From: Alphaproteobacteria bacterium 46_93_T64
GTDB taxonomy: Bacteria; Pseudomonadota; Alphaproteobacteria; Sneathiellales; Sneathiellaceae
Assembly (NCBI GenBank): GCA_002163135.1
Contig: MAAN01000022.1
Location: forward strand, 124,001-188,000
Direction: 5' to 3'
DNA: 64,000 nucleotides
The position numbers were made by a program, and so were the translations under genes. Positions 8,739 to 18,000 of the stretch are shown here, piece after piece; position 1 is the stretch's first letter; each line of letters begins with the position of its first letter. The notes beneath the pieces were generated by a model, which was given only the letters and a program-made list of their open reading frames with translations, did no database searches and was not told the DNA's origin.

Positions 8739-9003
8739 ATGAGTAAGGCACTAATTGATCTGATGAACGATATTGTAGAATGCGATGAAGTGACAGAACA
8801 TATGCGCAGTTTGCAATTTGAAGATCGGCCCCCCTCTATTTGCAGCTGATCCACTGTTCCAAGCAAAGATAGAAGGTTATCGTGAAAGCCACACATTACA
8901 TCATCTAGCCGGAAAAATAGTAACGGCAAGAATGAGTTTCCTCGGCTTTGAAAAACTAAAGGGTCGTACGAGGCGGGCAAAGAAGCAGATGGTTGTGCGG
9001 TAA
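8739..9003 (+). pseudogene. Small island gene broken by a frameshift at a C-run
   Basis: ATG at 8739 reads 36 codons (MSKALIDLMNDIVECDEVTE and on) and stops at the TGA at 8847-8849. Removing one C from the six-C run at about 8827-8832 would give one frame of about 87 residues ending at the TAA at 9001-9003, with a very basic tail (RTRRAKKQMVVR). Both parts have coding-like composition, so this is probably one gene with a one-base insertion, a sequencing error or a programmed slip. No family recognised. Confidence 0.5.
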
Positions 9004-9131
9004 AAAGCGGCGTTACTTTCGTTAAACGTAAAGAAATTAAATATCACGATTAGGCGGTTAAACAATAATGTGCGACCGGTTCTGCCGCTGCCGGAATGTA
9101 TAGATCATCTCATAAACAAAGAGGATCAATC

Positions 9132-9248
9132 ATGGCTACTCAAGGAAAGAAGAAAACTTATAATTTGAGCAACGGAAAAAAAATTCCGGCCCGGGGTTTC
9201 AAAAAGAAGCCGGCAGGCAGACCGATGCCGAAGCGCAAGCGAAAATAG
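9132..9248 (+). CDS. Very basic 38-residue peptide with AT-hook-like tail
   Basis: ATG at 9132 preceded at six bases by AGAGGA. The 38-residue product has about 15 Lys/Arg and few acidic residues. The C-terminal segment PAGRPMPKRKRK resembles an AT-hook (a GRP core flanked by basic residues), and RGFKKK precedes it. It probably binds nucleic acid. It is easily missed because of its length. It lies in the island between the frameshifted gene and the 93-residue gene. Confidence 0.55.
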   Translation: MATQGKKKTYNLSNGKKIPARGFKKKPAGRPMPKRKRK

Positions 9249-9342
9249 AAAGGTGACGCCCATCAATTCAGGTGTGATGGCTGGAACCTTTCACCCGAAC
9301 CCAAAATGAGATGACAGCATGCAAACTGTCTTATGTTGAGGA

Positions 9343-9624
9343 ATGGATAGAGTAATGAGCAAATTTGATGATGTGGGCTTTCCTGAGGGTGCAACTGAAT
9401 ATTCAATTGCATTGACGAATTCTGGAAGTGTTTTTTCTTATTGGCTGGAATCCAAAACGTTTGGTCAAAGCGAAGAGACTGATAAAGCTGTCGCCTTCTC
9501 AGAGCCTAAAGATGCATACGAAACGATACAGACATACAATCTAAATGCAAAGGCCCAAGACACGGGAGTTTTGCAAATAGTGGAAACACCTAATAAGGAA
9601 ATAGACTCCAAAAATTCTGTTTGA
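9343..9624 (+). CDS. Hypothetical island protein (93 residues)
   Basis: Acidic small protein with no signal peptide or recognised domain. Start at 9343 (GAGGA directly before the ATG) or the ATG at 9355, which has better spacing. It has a Tyr/Phe-rich middle (GSVFSYWLESKTFG) and a polar C-terminus. It is the last gene before the right attachment-like repeat, 42 bases from it. Terminal island genes often travel with the attachment site. Function unknown. Confidence 0.55.
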   Translation: MDRVMSKFDDVGFPEGATEYSIALTNSGSVFSYWLESKTFGQSEETDKAVAFSEPKDAYETIQTYNLNAKAQDTGVLQIVETPNKEIDSKNSV

Positions 9625-9666
9625 CGATAACCTAATTCAATTATCTTTTGTTCTCATAAAAATACA

Positions 9667-9784
9667 TTGACGTGGTCCACTTTAGTGGTCCAAAATCGGT
9701 TTTTTAAGGTTCGCAGTCAGTTTTTAAGTTATTGATATATATAAGAAAATACGAAATTTGGTTCGAATCCTGCCACCCCAGCCA
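9667..9784 (+). repeat. 118-bp attachment-site-like direct repeat, copy 2 (right end of island)
   Basis: Second copy of the repeat at 2794-2911, with the same length, hairpin, AT-rich middle and tRNA 3'-end-like terminus (GGTTCGAATCCTGCC then acceptor-like bases and CCA). Differences cluster in the middle and in two bases of the acceptor-like part (CAGCCA here, CGACCA in copy 1). DNA to the right looks like ordinary chromosome, so this is probably the outer boundary of the islands. Confidence 0.75.
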
Positions 9785-9870
9785 TTTTCCTACAGACTAT
9801 ATTCAAGCCTTGTCATTTTATTCTAATAGCTTGTCTTATGCGGGCTGACAAAACGTATTGTCGGTAACAT

Positions 9871-9894
9871 CAAAATCCGCCGAAGCGGATTTTG
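9871..9894. terminator. Perfect 10-bp hairpin, possible bidirectional terminator
   Basis: CAAAATCCGC, loop CGAA, GCGGATTTTG. A short T-run follows on both strands. It lies downstream of the leftward hydroxylase gene and just right of the island end. Confidence 0.5.
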
Positions 9895-9941
9895 TGCCGG
9901 GTGAATTCATTAAAATAGAAATATATTTTTCTTCAGCTCTT

Positions 9942-10700
9942 TTATTTTACGTTGGTTGTTGCTTCGAAACGCTCCAAGTATTCTGGATGTTCAGTGCCCA
10001 TCAACCGATCCCACCAAGTAAAGTAGAGACCGAAGTTCCATCTAGCGTTTTGATGATGCAGGTCGTGGTGGGTTACACTCGTTATCCATCCGAAGTAGCG
10101 GCTACGAGGCATACTGGCTGGGAATAACTCGTATCCCGAATGACCCATGACGTTTCGTATCACCATATGAAGGCTCCAAATTAGCAAGGCTACTGGATGA
10201 ATTGGAATGAAAAGAGCAAATAAGGGGGCAAAGGCCACTTGAATGACAGCTTCAATTGGATCGAAACTATAAGCTGTCCATGGCGTTGTCACACGTGATC
10301 TATGATGCAATAGATGGGTGACGCGTAACACCGACGGAATATGCATCAAGCGATGGGTCCAATAAAAATATCCATCATGAGCCACGATCATCACTAATAG
10401 GCTTAACAAGAGATACGCCCACCCATAATCAGATATGTCTGTGTAGATTTTGTTTATGCCAAGGGTAGCAAGACCCATTATACCAAGCATGCTGACACTG
10501 GCGAAAATGGTAGCTGATAGTAAGGACCAGCCAATTTCGCGAAAAATTTGACGACGGTTAGTTTGAGTGATCTGAATTTTTCGGCTGCTTAGAGCCTTTG
10601 CAAGCACTACTCGTGTTACAAAGAATACGGCTCCCGCCGGAATTAGGTATTTGAGTATGTCATGGCTGACGAAACCCACCCAAGTGGAGAAATCAAACAT
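9942..10700 (-). CDS. Sterol desaturase / fatty acid hydroxylase family membrane protein
   Basis: A 252-residue integral membrane protein with several hydrophobic spans and the histidine boxes of the di-iron hydroxylase superfamily: HRLMH, HLLHH and HHDLHH. Family members hydroxylate or desaturate sterols, fatty acids or carotenoid-like lipids using O2; the substrate here is unknown. Its start overlaps the end of the upstream methyltransferase gene by 8 bases, so the two are one operon and may modify the same lipid. Confidence 0.85.
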   Translation of the reverse strand: MFDFSTWVGFVSHDILKYLIPAGAVFFVTRVVLAKALSSRKIQITQTNRRQIFREIGWSLLSATIFASVSMLGIMGLATLGINKIYTDISDYGWAYLLLSLLVMIVAHDGYFYWTHRLMHIPSVLRVTHLLHHRSRVTTPWTAYSFDPIEAVIQVAFAPLFALFIPIHPVALLIWSLHMVIRNVMGHSGYELFPASMPRSRYFGWITSVTHHDLHHQNARWNFGLYFTWWDRLMGTEHPEYLERFEATTNVK

Positions 10701-11343
10701 GTGCTTCTCCCCCTGTCAGGGTTTTGCTGGCAGTTATCCAGTACATTATGTGTCCTGAAATATTCTGCTTTTGAAGCCTTACTTGACGGAACCCACATTG
10801 TCTAAGCAGTGCATCAATCTTTGCTGCTGTTCGCAAGTTGTAAATTGATGCAGGGAATTTTTCAGCAAAGGCAGCATCATCGCCTGATCTGAAGCCAAGG
10901 ACAAACTGGCCGCCTGGGGTTAGAACACGCAGAATTTCTTGCAGGTGTATTTCCGGATTTTGCCAAAAATAGATAGTATGAACTGAATAGATTTTATTAA
11001 AACCGTCATTCAAATAGGGAAGATTGGCACTGTCTCCTTTGTCAATTTTCACGTGGCCTGAGGTTATAAGCTTTCTATTACGGCGACGAGCAACGTTGAG
11101 CATAACATCGGAGAAATCAATGCCAGTGACTGATAGATTTACGCACCGCTTAGCAGCACTCCGTAGTGTTTCTCCATGCCCACATCCCACTTCTAGTATC
11201 TTGTCGTTGGGTTTCATTTCCAACAAATTGAGAGTTTGAACGTTTTCTGGTTCCGTTTCACTTGCCATAATGAAGGCGACAAGATAGCCCAAGAGACCTG
11301 AAGGTCGTCGTCCCTGACGCGCAATAAACTCGGGTTTACGCAT
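10693..11343 (-). CDS. Class I SAM-dependent methyltransferase
   Basis: A 216-residue protein with a Rossmann-fold methyltransferase core: motif I ILEVGCGHGET, then GIDFSDVML and an FNKIYSVHTIYFWQ segment with RVLTPGGQFVLGF, like the Methyltransf_11 family (UbiE-type small-molecule methyltransferases). It overlaps the downstream hydroxylase gene by 8 bases. Substrate unknown; a lipid or small hydrophobic molecule is plausible from the neighbour. Confidence 0.85.
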   Translation of the reverse strand: MRKPEFIARQGRRPSGLLGYLVAFIMASETEPENVQTLNLLEMKPNDKILEVGCGHGETLRSAAKRCVNLSVTGIDFSDVMLNVARRRNRKLITSGHVKIDKGDSANLPYLNDGFNKIYSVHTIYFWQNPEIHLQEILRVLTPGGQFVLGFRSGDDAAFAEKFPASIYNLRTAAKIDALLRQCGFRQVRLQKQNISGHIMYWITASKTLTGGEAHV

Positions 11344-11587
11344 AATGAACTCCTCCGGTCAGAATGGAGAGAACGCTATATATGCGAATAAATTTGTATC
11401 GCTGAAAATCACGATTTTTGGCCATGTCAATACTCCCTAATTATTTCAATCGGGCGGAAAGTAATTCCCGCGGCGACAAATAGAGAGTTAGCTTGATCCT
11501 TGATTGCGGTCTTATCGATCCCGGATAAACTATAGTCGATTTCGAAATCAGCTATGTTTTGTAGTGATTTTGGTTAGTTGTTGTTCT

Positions 11588-12649
11588 TTATAACGCCAAT
11601 TTTTGTGCACGGTATTCTTTTGGCGTTACACCAGTTTGTTCTTTAAATGCGCGGTTGAAGGGGCCAAGTGACGAATATCCGCAATCCATGGCCAAAGTTA
11701 AGATAGGCATTTTCACAAGCTCTGGATTGGATAGCTTCGTTTGAATTTCTGTAATTCTATGAAAATTTAGGAATTCGTTGAAATTGCGATACCCCAATTC
11801 ACCGTTGATAAGTCTACGTAGAAGATATTCCTGTGTATCCAATTCTGCTGCCAGCTGTCCGATGGACAAGCCTTCTTGACGATATATGAAGCGGGCTTCA
11901 ATAAGTTGCTTCAAATTTCTTTTCTGTTTCTCCATCTCTGGGTCTGTTGGAGATGAGATTGCTGAAGATTTCTTAAATGCAAATACGGGCTCTAATCCTG
12001 ATTTTAGCTGTGTCATCATGATAGCAAAAACGAATGAAAGGAGGAAAATAGCCGCTATATTGATAAGCTCTAAAGTTTGTGGTGCGGTTTGATCTCTTAA
12101 GACAATTTCGACGACGAGTACGATGAGGATATAACCACCGCAAACACCAACAAACACATCGCGAAACTTCCGTCTTGATTCAACTAAATCACTAGCCTTT
12201 CCTTTTCTCGCGAGCACGAGAGCTGATACCGTAATCCCTAGTGAGAGAATTTGATGTAATGCGAGTGATACTGTCTCTGAGTTAAAAGCCACATTTGTGT
12301 CAGAATTCATACTTTCGGCATATCGGTGCCAAAACCCCAAAGCAATCATAATGACAAGCAAGACAGCGTTCCAGGGGCGCAGTTGAAACTGGTCATCAAA
12401 AATTGCCCGAGACATCAGAAAGAAAAATACTGCAGCACTATAGCAGCCAATAAAAAAGGGAACTTCAATAATACCTAATTGCCATTCACGAACCATTGGC
12501 GGGCATAGTAGATATGAGGCAATGCTAAAGCAAAAAAGAGCGACCAATATTCCAAGTTGTTTTCCATGTACATCTCGTAACCATAAAACAGCAATAAAGG
12601 CGAGGGCCGTGACACCGGAAAAACGTATCGCTATTTCAACAGTGCTCAT
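11588..12649 (-). CDS. Membrane-bound AraC-family transcriptional regulator
   Basis: A 353-residue protein. About seven hydrophobic spans fill residues 5-215 (for example ALAFIAVLWL, FFIGCYSAAVFFFLM). A C-terminal AraC helix-turn-helix pair lies at about 250-350 (LSIGQLAAELDTQEYLLRRL; LTLAMDCGYSSLGPFNRAFK, then TGVTPKEYR). It probably senses a membrane or outside signal and regulates nearby genes. It ends 244 bases before the hydroxylase operon on the same strand and diverges from the peptide-synthetase genes, so either could be a target (inference). Confidence 0.85.
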   Translation of the reverse strand: MSTVEIAIRFSGVTALAFIAVLWLRDVHGKQLGILVALFCFSIASYLLCPPMVREWQLGIIEVPFFIGCYSAAVFFFLMSRAIFDDQFQLRPWNAVLLVIMIALGFWHRYAESMNSDTNVAFNSETVSLALHQILSLGITVSALVLARKGKASDLVESRRKFRDVFVGVCGGYILIVLVVEIVLRDQTAPQTLELINIAAIFLLSFVFAIMMTQLKSGLEPVFAFKKSSAISSPTDPEMEKQKRNLKQLIEARFIYRQEGLSIGQLAAELDTQEYLLRRLINGELGYRNFNEFLNFHRITEIQTKLSNPELVKMPILTLAMDCGYSSLGPFNRAFKEQTGVTPKEYRAQKLAL

Positions 12650-12902
12650 ACTTGTATACCTTGATTAAGTTTCAGTTCCATCAAACGCAGCCCTTTATCA
12701 CATTACGTGCTGGTTTCTTCTTATGTTAAACAGGATGTCATCGATGGGAAAGAGAACTCTTGGTGCGTTATTAGGAATTCTTTTGTGCGATTACGGTGCG
12801 TTGCAACAAAAAATAACATTCATCTCGACTTTCCGATATTTTGAAACATAAGATAAACCGAATAAATCCGCACGTGATCTTGGTGGTCTCATCGGGAGGC
12901 CA

Positions 12903-14033
12903 TTGCCAGAAGGATGGAACGAGGAGAAGGACGGCTTGAAAAAATCAGACGATGGTGCGATGCCAGACGACGGAACTACAGACAAAGCGAAAGAATTTGA
13001 AGGGTGCAGTGACCTTGAGATTGCCCTTGCCACTTGCTGGAAAAGATGCCTGAATGTTGATGGTCTTTTGTTCTCCGCCAGCTTTCTCGATCTGGGTGGC
13101 ACGCCGGCCCTTGCTAAATCTCTGGCGATGGATATTGAGCAGGCAACAGGCCAAACACTGGATCCTGAAACGGTTCTACAGCTGGAAAATTTTGGCGCGT
13201 TGAGTACTATTATCAGTGCACCAGAAATTCCGCTAAGAGATCTGATAGTTACCTTTCAGGAGGGATCACAAAAGACAGCATTGATCTGCGTTCATGGCAT
13301 TACTTACTACCGGGAAATTTCCACAATATCGTCCCCTGATACGCCGGTTTACGGGTTGCTAGCGAAAGAGCATCAGGCGCTTGTTTCAACCGTTGGTGAG
13401 GGTCAGGACCAAGAGGTCGATCTGGATCGTCTCATTGAAACCTATTACACCATGATCCGTAATCTGCAGCCAAAAGGCCCCTATCAATTGATAGGCCATT
13501 CCTTCGGCGGGGTGATTGCTTTTGAAATCGCAAAGCGGCTCAGAAATGAAGGGGAAGCTGTTGACAAACTGTTTCTCATTGATGCGCTGCTGAAAGATCC
13601 GTTTTATCCTTATATGGTTCAAAAAATCGTGAAATTATTTCGCTTGATCCGGCAAGGGAATTGGGGTGATCTGGGACGGATCATGAGACGGGTAGGGAGC
13701 AAATTCATGCGCTTCGGCCGCCATTGGCAATACCGTGTGAGCCCTTCGAAACTGAGCCCCTCAAGTCCCGCTCTGGCGGAAAGAGTTACGGGGAAATATC
13801 GGCAGGTCATGCATGGCTATATTCCGGCGAAGGGCGTGTATGACAGCCCTGTGATCCTTATACGGGCACATAAAACACGCACTCTCAGCGCAAATAGAGA
13901 TGATTATGGCTGGCAGCCGTTGATTGGCCCACCAGTAGAGTTTATCGACCTGCCAGGGACGCATTTGACATGCGTTGTGCAACCGAACATCAACAATTTG
14001 GAGCGTTATTTCGCGAAAAATACATCTGTCTGA
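12903..14033 (+). CDS. Stand-alone carrier-thioesterase protein with degraded carrier site
   Basis: A 376-residue paralogue of the C-terminal part of the peptide synthetase at 15071-19339. Residues about 35-110 match a carrier (T) domain but read FLDLGGTP at the attachment motif: Pro68 replaces the serine that takes the phosphopantetheine arm. Residues about 120-375 form an alpha/beta-hydrolase thioesterase with GHSFGG (Ser200). Start TTG at 12903 follows GGGAGG by only three bases. The frame is open upstream to a stop at 12849 and reads like coding, so this may be the 3' remnant of a larger synthetase. It may act as a type II (editing) thioesterase. Confidence 0.8.
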   Translation: MPEGWNEEKDGLKKSDDGAMPDDGTTDKAKEFEGCSDLEIALATCWKRCLNVDGLLFSASFLDLGGTPALAKSLAMDIEQATGQTLDPETVLQLENFGALSTIISAPEIPLRDLIVTFQEGSQKTALICVHGITYYREISTISSPDTPVYGLLAKEHQALVSTVGEGQDQEVDLDRLIETYYTMIRNLQPKGPYQLIGHSFGGVIAFEIAKRLRNEGEAVDKLFLIDALLKDPFYPYMVQKIVKLFRLIRQGNWGDLGRIMRRVGSKFMRFGRHWQYRVSPSKLSPSSPALAERVTGKYRQVMHGYIPAKGVYDSPVILIRAHKTRTLSANRDDYGWQPLIGPPVEFIDLPGTHLTCVVQPNINNLERYFAKNTSV

Positions 14034-14038
14034 AATCT

Positions 14039-14065
14039 GTATTTCCTTTTTTGGAAACGAAATAC
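14039..14065. other. Hairpin downstream of carrier-thioesterase gene
   Basis: Arms GTATTTC and GAAATAC with a nested TTTCC...GGAAA. No T-run follows, so it may be a weak terminator or an mRNA-stability element between this gene and the next. Confidence 0.3.
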
Positions 14066-14132
14066 AAGATTACTTCATGATAATTATATAATTAGATAAA
14101 TCGCATCTTGTTATGAGGGTTTTGTCTGATAT

Positions 14133-15047
14133 ATGCTTAAAAACAAGACAATTGCTAGGACGTTGCCTGAGTATTGTCGGTTTATGGTTGATTGTCACCG
14201 TTCAGCCCTTCACTGTGATTGTTTGTTGGCGAAAAAGAAATGTATGGAATCACAGGCTAAAACGCAGACTGAGAAAGACGTGTTCAAGACGCTCTCGCCG
14301 GACACGGCTCATATCTGGCATTTTGACCTCAGGCAATATGTTGCTAGTGGTTTCTCCAGCATACTGTCGGCGGATGAGGCCGAGAGAGCTGAAAATTTTC
14401 GTTTTCGAAAAGATGAACTTTCTTACCGTTTTCGTAGAAGCATTTTACGGTCACTTTTGTCGGGATATCTAGAATGTCGGCCGGAGGACATTTCGTTCAC
14501 CTATGGACCGCAGGGAAAACCAGGTGTCTGCACCGAGGAAAGTCGCCAACGGATACAGTTTAACATGTCGACCAGCGACGGAATTTGTGTGTTGGTTTTC
14601 TCAACCAACACCGTCGTCGGCATTGACGTTGAAAAAATCCTACCCTTGAAAGATTGTGAACAGCTTTTACAGATTTTTGCCACTGACCGTGAACAGCGCC
14701 ATCTGCATCATCTTCATCGGACTGAAAGACTGAGCGAATTCTATCGATTATGGACGATCAAGGAAGCCGTCCTGAAGTCGGTGGGTTGCGGATTTTCAAC
14801 TCCTGGAACATCCGTGGCTGTGCCGCCAGGGGGACTGGCACATGTAACAAACGAGGTCGAAATTGGACCGCAGAACGCCAAAAAACACAGGTATTTTAGG
14901 CAGCTGGATCTTGGCGCAGGGCTCTCTGCAGCTGTTGCCTCCGACCAGTCTTTACTGCACTTGCAATATTTTGACGGATTGGAGTACGGGGCGCTAGTGG
15001 ATATTCAGTTAGGTGTGCAGGGCTTGATGAACAGAAGCATTAGATAG
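14133..15047 (+). CDS. 4'-phosphopantetheinyl transferase (Sfp/EntD type)
   Basis: Transfers the phosphopantetheine arm of CoA to the serine of carrier domains, here probably those of the next gene. Motifs: FNMSTSDG, GIDVEK (Mg-binding Asp and Glu) and FYRLWTIKEAVLK (the WxxKEA signature). The reading from ATG 14133 gives 304 residues with a 37-residue cysteine-rich leader; the ATG at 14244 starts at MESQAKTQTE, closer to family length. The true start is uncertain. It lies 23 bases upstream of the synthetase on the same strand, in the same operon. Confidence 0.9.
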   Translation: MLKNKTIARTLPEYCRFMVDCHRSALHCDCLLAKKKCMESQAKTQTEKDVFKTLSPDTAHIWHFDLRQYVASGFSSILSADEAERAENFRFRKDELSYRFRRSILRSLLSGYLECRPEDISFTYGPQGKPGVCTEESRQRIQFNMSTSDGICVLVFSTNTVVGIDVEKILPLKDCEQLLQIFATDREQRHLHHLHRTERLSEFYRLWTIKEAVLKSVGCGFSTPGTSVAVPPGGLAHVTNEVEIGPQNAKKHRYFRQLDLGAGLSAAVASDQSLLHLQYFDGLEYGALVDIQLGVQGLMNRSIR

Positions 15048-15070
15048 GCCAGAGAAGGGATCCGAAAAAA

Positions 15071-18000
15071 ATGCGAAACGATTTGAATCCTGTGATTAAA
15101 GAGAAGTCAGTCGTTTCAGAATTCGAAGAATGGGTCCGGTTAGATAAAGACGCACCGGTATTGAGTCTGGACGGTGAGGTCTGGTCCTATGATGAGCTCA
15201 ATAACCTAGCCAATCAACTGGCGCTCCGGCTGGTGGACGTGGGCGCAACGTCTGGCCAGAATATCGGAATTGATGCCAATTGTGGACGTTGGTTTGTTGT
15301 TGGAGTACTGGCGATCTTGAAAACCGGTGGCGCCTATATTCCACTGGATCCGCTGTTTCCTACGACTCGTTTGAGATATTGTGCTGAAGAAACCAGCATT
15401 GATATCGTGGTATGTGGTTCAGGATCCCTTCTGAATACCCATTTGACGGTCTCCCACTTTGTTGATTTCGAAGAGGCGCTGGATAAGACTAGACTAACCG
15501 GAAATTTGAACATACCTGTTGGGCCTGATGATATTGCCTATGTCATGTACACATCCGGTACAACATCCGATCCAAAGGGCGTTGAAATCAGGCATAGGAG
15601 CATCCTACATCTTGTCCAATCAGCAACCTATGTAAGGCTCGGACCGGCAGAAAGGCATTTGCAATTAGCGCCTACTGGCTTTGATGCTTCCACTTTTGAG
15701 ATTTGGGCGCCCTTGCTTAATGGTGGTACCTGTGTTGTCTATCCCGGGAACACAATTTCACTCACCGAGCTTGCGGGTGTTTTGCAGTCCGAGAAGATTA
15801 GTGTTCTGTGGTTAACCTCTTCGCTGTTCAACATGGCGATAGAGCAAATACCGAGCGCGCTTAAAAATGTTACACAATTGCTGACAGGCGGTGAGGAATT
15901 ATCGGTCAAACATGTGCAAATGGCTCTGGATTTGTTGCCTGAGACAGCACTGATCAATGGCTACGGACCCACGGAAACAACGACTTTTGCATGCAGTCAC
16001 GCGATTACATCTGCCGGACTCGAGAGTTTTTCGTCCGTGCTCATCGGAAAACCGATAAACGAGTCCTATATTCGAATACTGGATGTCGATCACAATGAAG
16101 TGCCTGTGGAAACCACCGGCGAGTTGTGTGTCGGTGGTCCCGGATTGGCCCGTGGGTATATAAACGATCCTGCTCTCACAGCTAAAAAATTCATCGAATA
16201 TTCTGATGATGGCGGCGGCAGGACCGAGCGGCTATATCGCACAGGTGATTTAGCGCGCAGGCACAAAAATGGATCCATCGAATTCTTGGGGCGGATCGAT
16301 GATCAGATCAAAATACGTGGGCATCGCATTGAACCTGGCGAGATTGAAGCGATTTTGACGGAAAAGACTGCCTTTATCAACTGGGCTGTTGTCACATTTA
16401 CCGCGCGAACGGGTGATCTCGCTCTCGGTGCTATCTTGGCCACGGGAGGGACAAAACCGACGATCGATTTAAAGAGAGTTCGAACCGTCCTTGAAAAATA
16501 TCTGCCCGTCTATGCCATTCCATCAAAAATCCTATATATCGATACACTGCCGCTGACGAATAATGGAAAACTCGATCGGGCGACTTTGTCGGCTCTGCTC
16601 GGCGACACTGATTTGCAGGAGCAGACGGCGCGACGTTCCGTGACCGAGGAGACCAACGAAAGAGTTGCCAATCTCTGGAAGAAAATCCTTCGTGCCACAG
16701 ATATCGATGACAATGATAATTTCTTCCAGTTGGGTGGCAATTCGTTGCAGGCGATCCAGATGATTGCAGAGGTTGGCGAATCTCTGCACACTCGTTTGCC
16801 CTTGTCACTGATATTCGCCCATCCGACACTGGCCGAATTCTGCGCTGCGCTGCTTCGAATTGAGCGACAGTCTCCGTTGTCGCCTGTCATCAATCAAGCG
16901 GCGATTAAAACGCGACAGCTCTCCTTTGGTGAACGACAAATCTGGTTTGAACATCATAATAGTTCTCGTCATATCGCCTATAACATTGTGATATCAATTG
17001 AGTTTTCCGGTCGTTTTCAATTGTCGGCGATGAAGACGAGCCTTCGCCAAATCGTCAGAAAACATGAAATATTCAGAACATCCTATTCTCAGGAAAATGA
17101 GCAGATCCTGGCCCGGACGGACAAGATCGATGATGTTTCCGTTATTACGACATCATTACAGGAGATACAGGCACCATCATTCAATGAGTTGACATCACAG
17201 CTAATCATGGAGGAGGCGGCACATGTCTTTTCCTTTACTGGTGAGACGCGGCCGTATCGGTTTCGGCTCATTCAATGCGCCGAACAGCATCACGTGCTGC
17301 TGCTCAACTTGCATCATATCCTGGTTGACGAATGGTCTATCGGCATACTTATGCAAGAGTTTGAGGCCGGATATGTACGGGCACTATCCCCCGTGTCAGC
17401 GGTTGGATCAACAGAGACGATTGAGCTGTATAGCGATTTTTGTTCCTGGCAACAGGCGTTGGTTGATGGACCTGAGTTTGAAAAACAACTCGGATATTGG
17501 CGCCGACAATTATCGGGCCTCTCTCCTGTCCTAGCTCTTCCGACTTCAGAGCAACGGCGTGAAGAGACTCTTTCTGGCTATGGTCGACTTGATTTTACCA
17601 TTCCGGAACAAATGTCCACGGCTTTGGAAAATTATGTGTCTTCAAAAAAAACAACGTTGTTTGCCCTCTTACTATCGGTGTATGCCATTTCGCTGGCGCG
17701 GTTTGGCCAGCAGAACGAGGTGTCCATTGGCATCCCTGTTTCCATACGGGATGACAAGAAACTCCATATGCAAGTGGGATACCTGCTAAATACCGTTGTC
17801 ATGAGAATACAGGCGAACAAGGGTATGGATTTTTCTGATATTCTCGAACAGGTGCATGAGAGCGTGTTACAGGCACTTGCTCATAAAGATGTTCCGTTGG
17901 AATTGCTGGTCATACATCTTGCCCCTGAACGGGACGACACAGGTCGACCCTTTTTTCAGACGCTGTTTTCCTTGCGCCAAGCACGGGTACATGGGGAGAG

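Larger units (their letters stand above)
2912..9784. mobile_element. 6.9-kb integrase-less genomic island with nuclease cargo
   Basis: The segment between the two 118-bp repeats, counting the right copy. It holds about nine genes in two divergent groups, none of them an integrase, excisionase or transposase. Cargo: a small protein, a DnaQ-like protein with lost catalytic residues, a DUF2779 nuclease fusion, a 94-residue protein, a WYL regulator, a PD-(D/E)XK nuclease, a frameshifted small gene, a 38-residue basic peptide and a 93-residue protein. WYL regulators and these nuclease families are often found in defence islands, which suggests an anti-phage or anti-plasmid role. Mobility would need an integrase in trans. 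Confidence 0.65.

Noticed and set aside
2912-9784. Integrase or transposase within the island
   Set aside because: None of the proteins has integrase or transposase motifs; the small gene at 8739 has no such signature.
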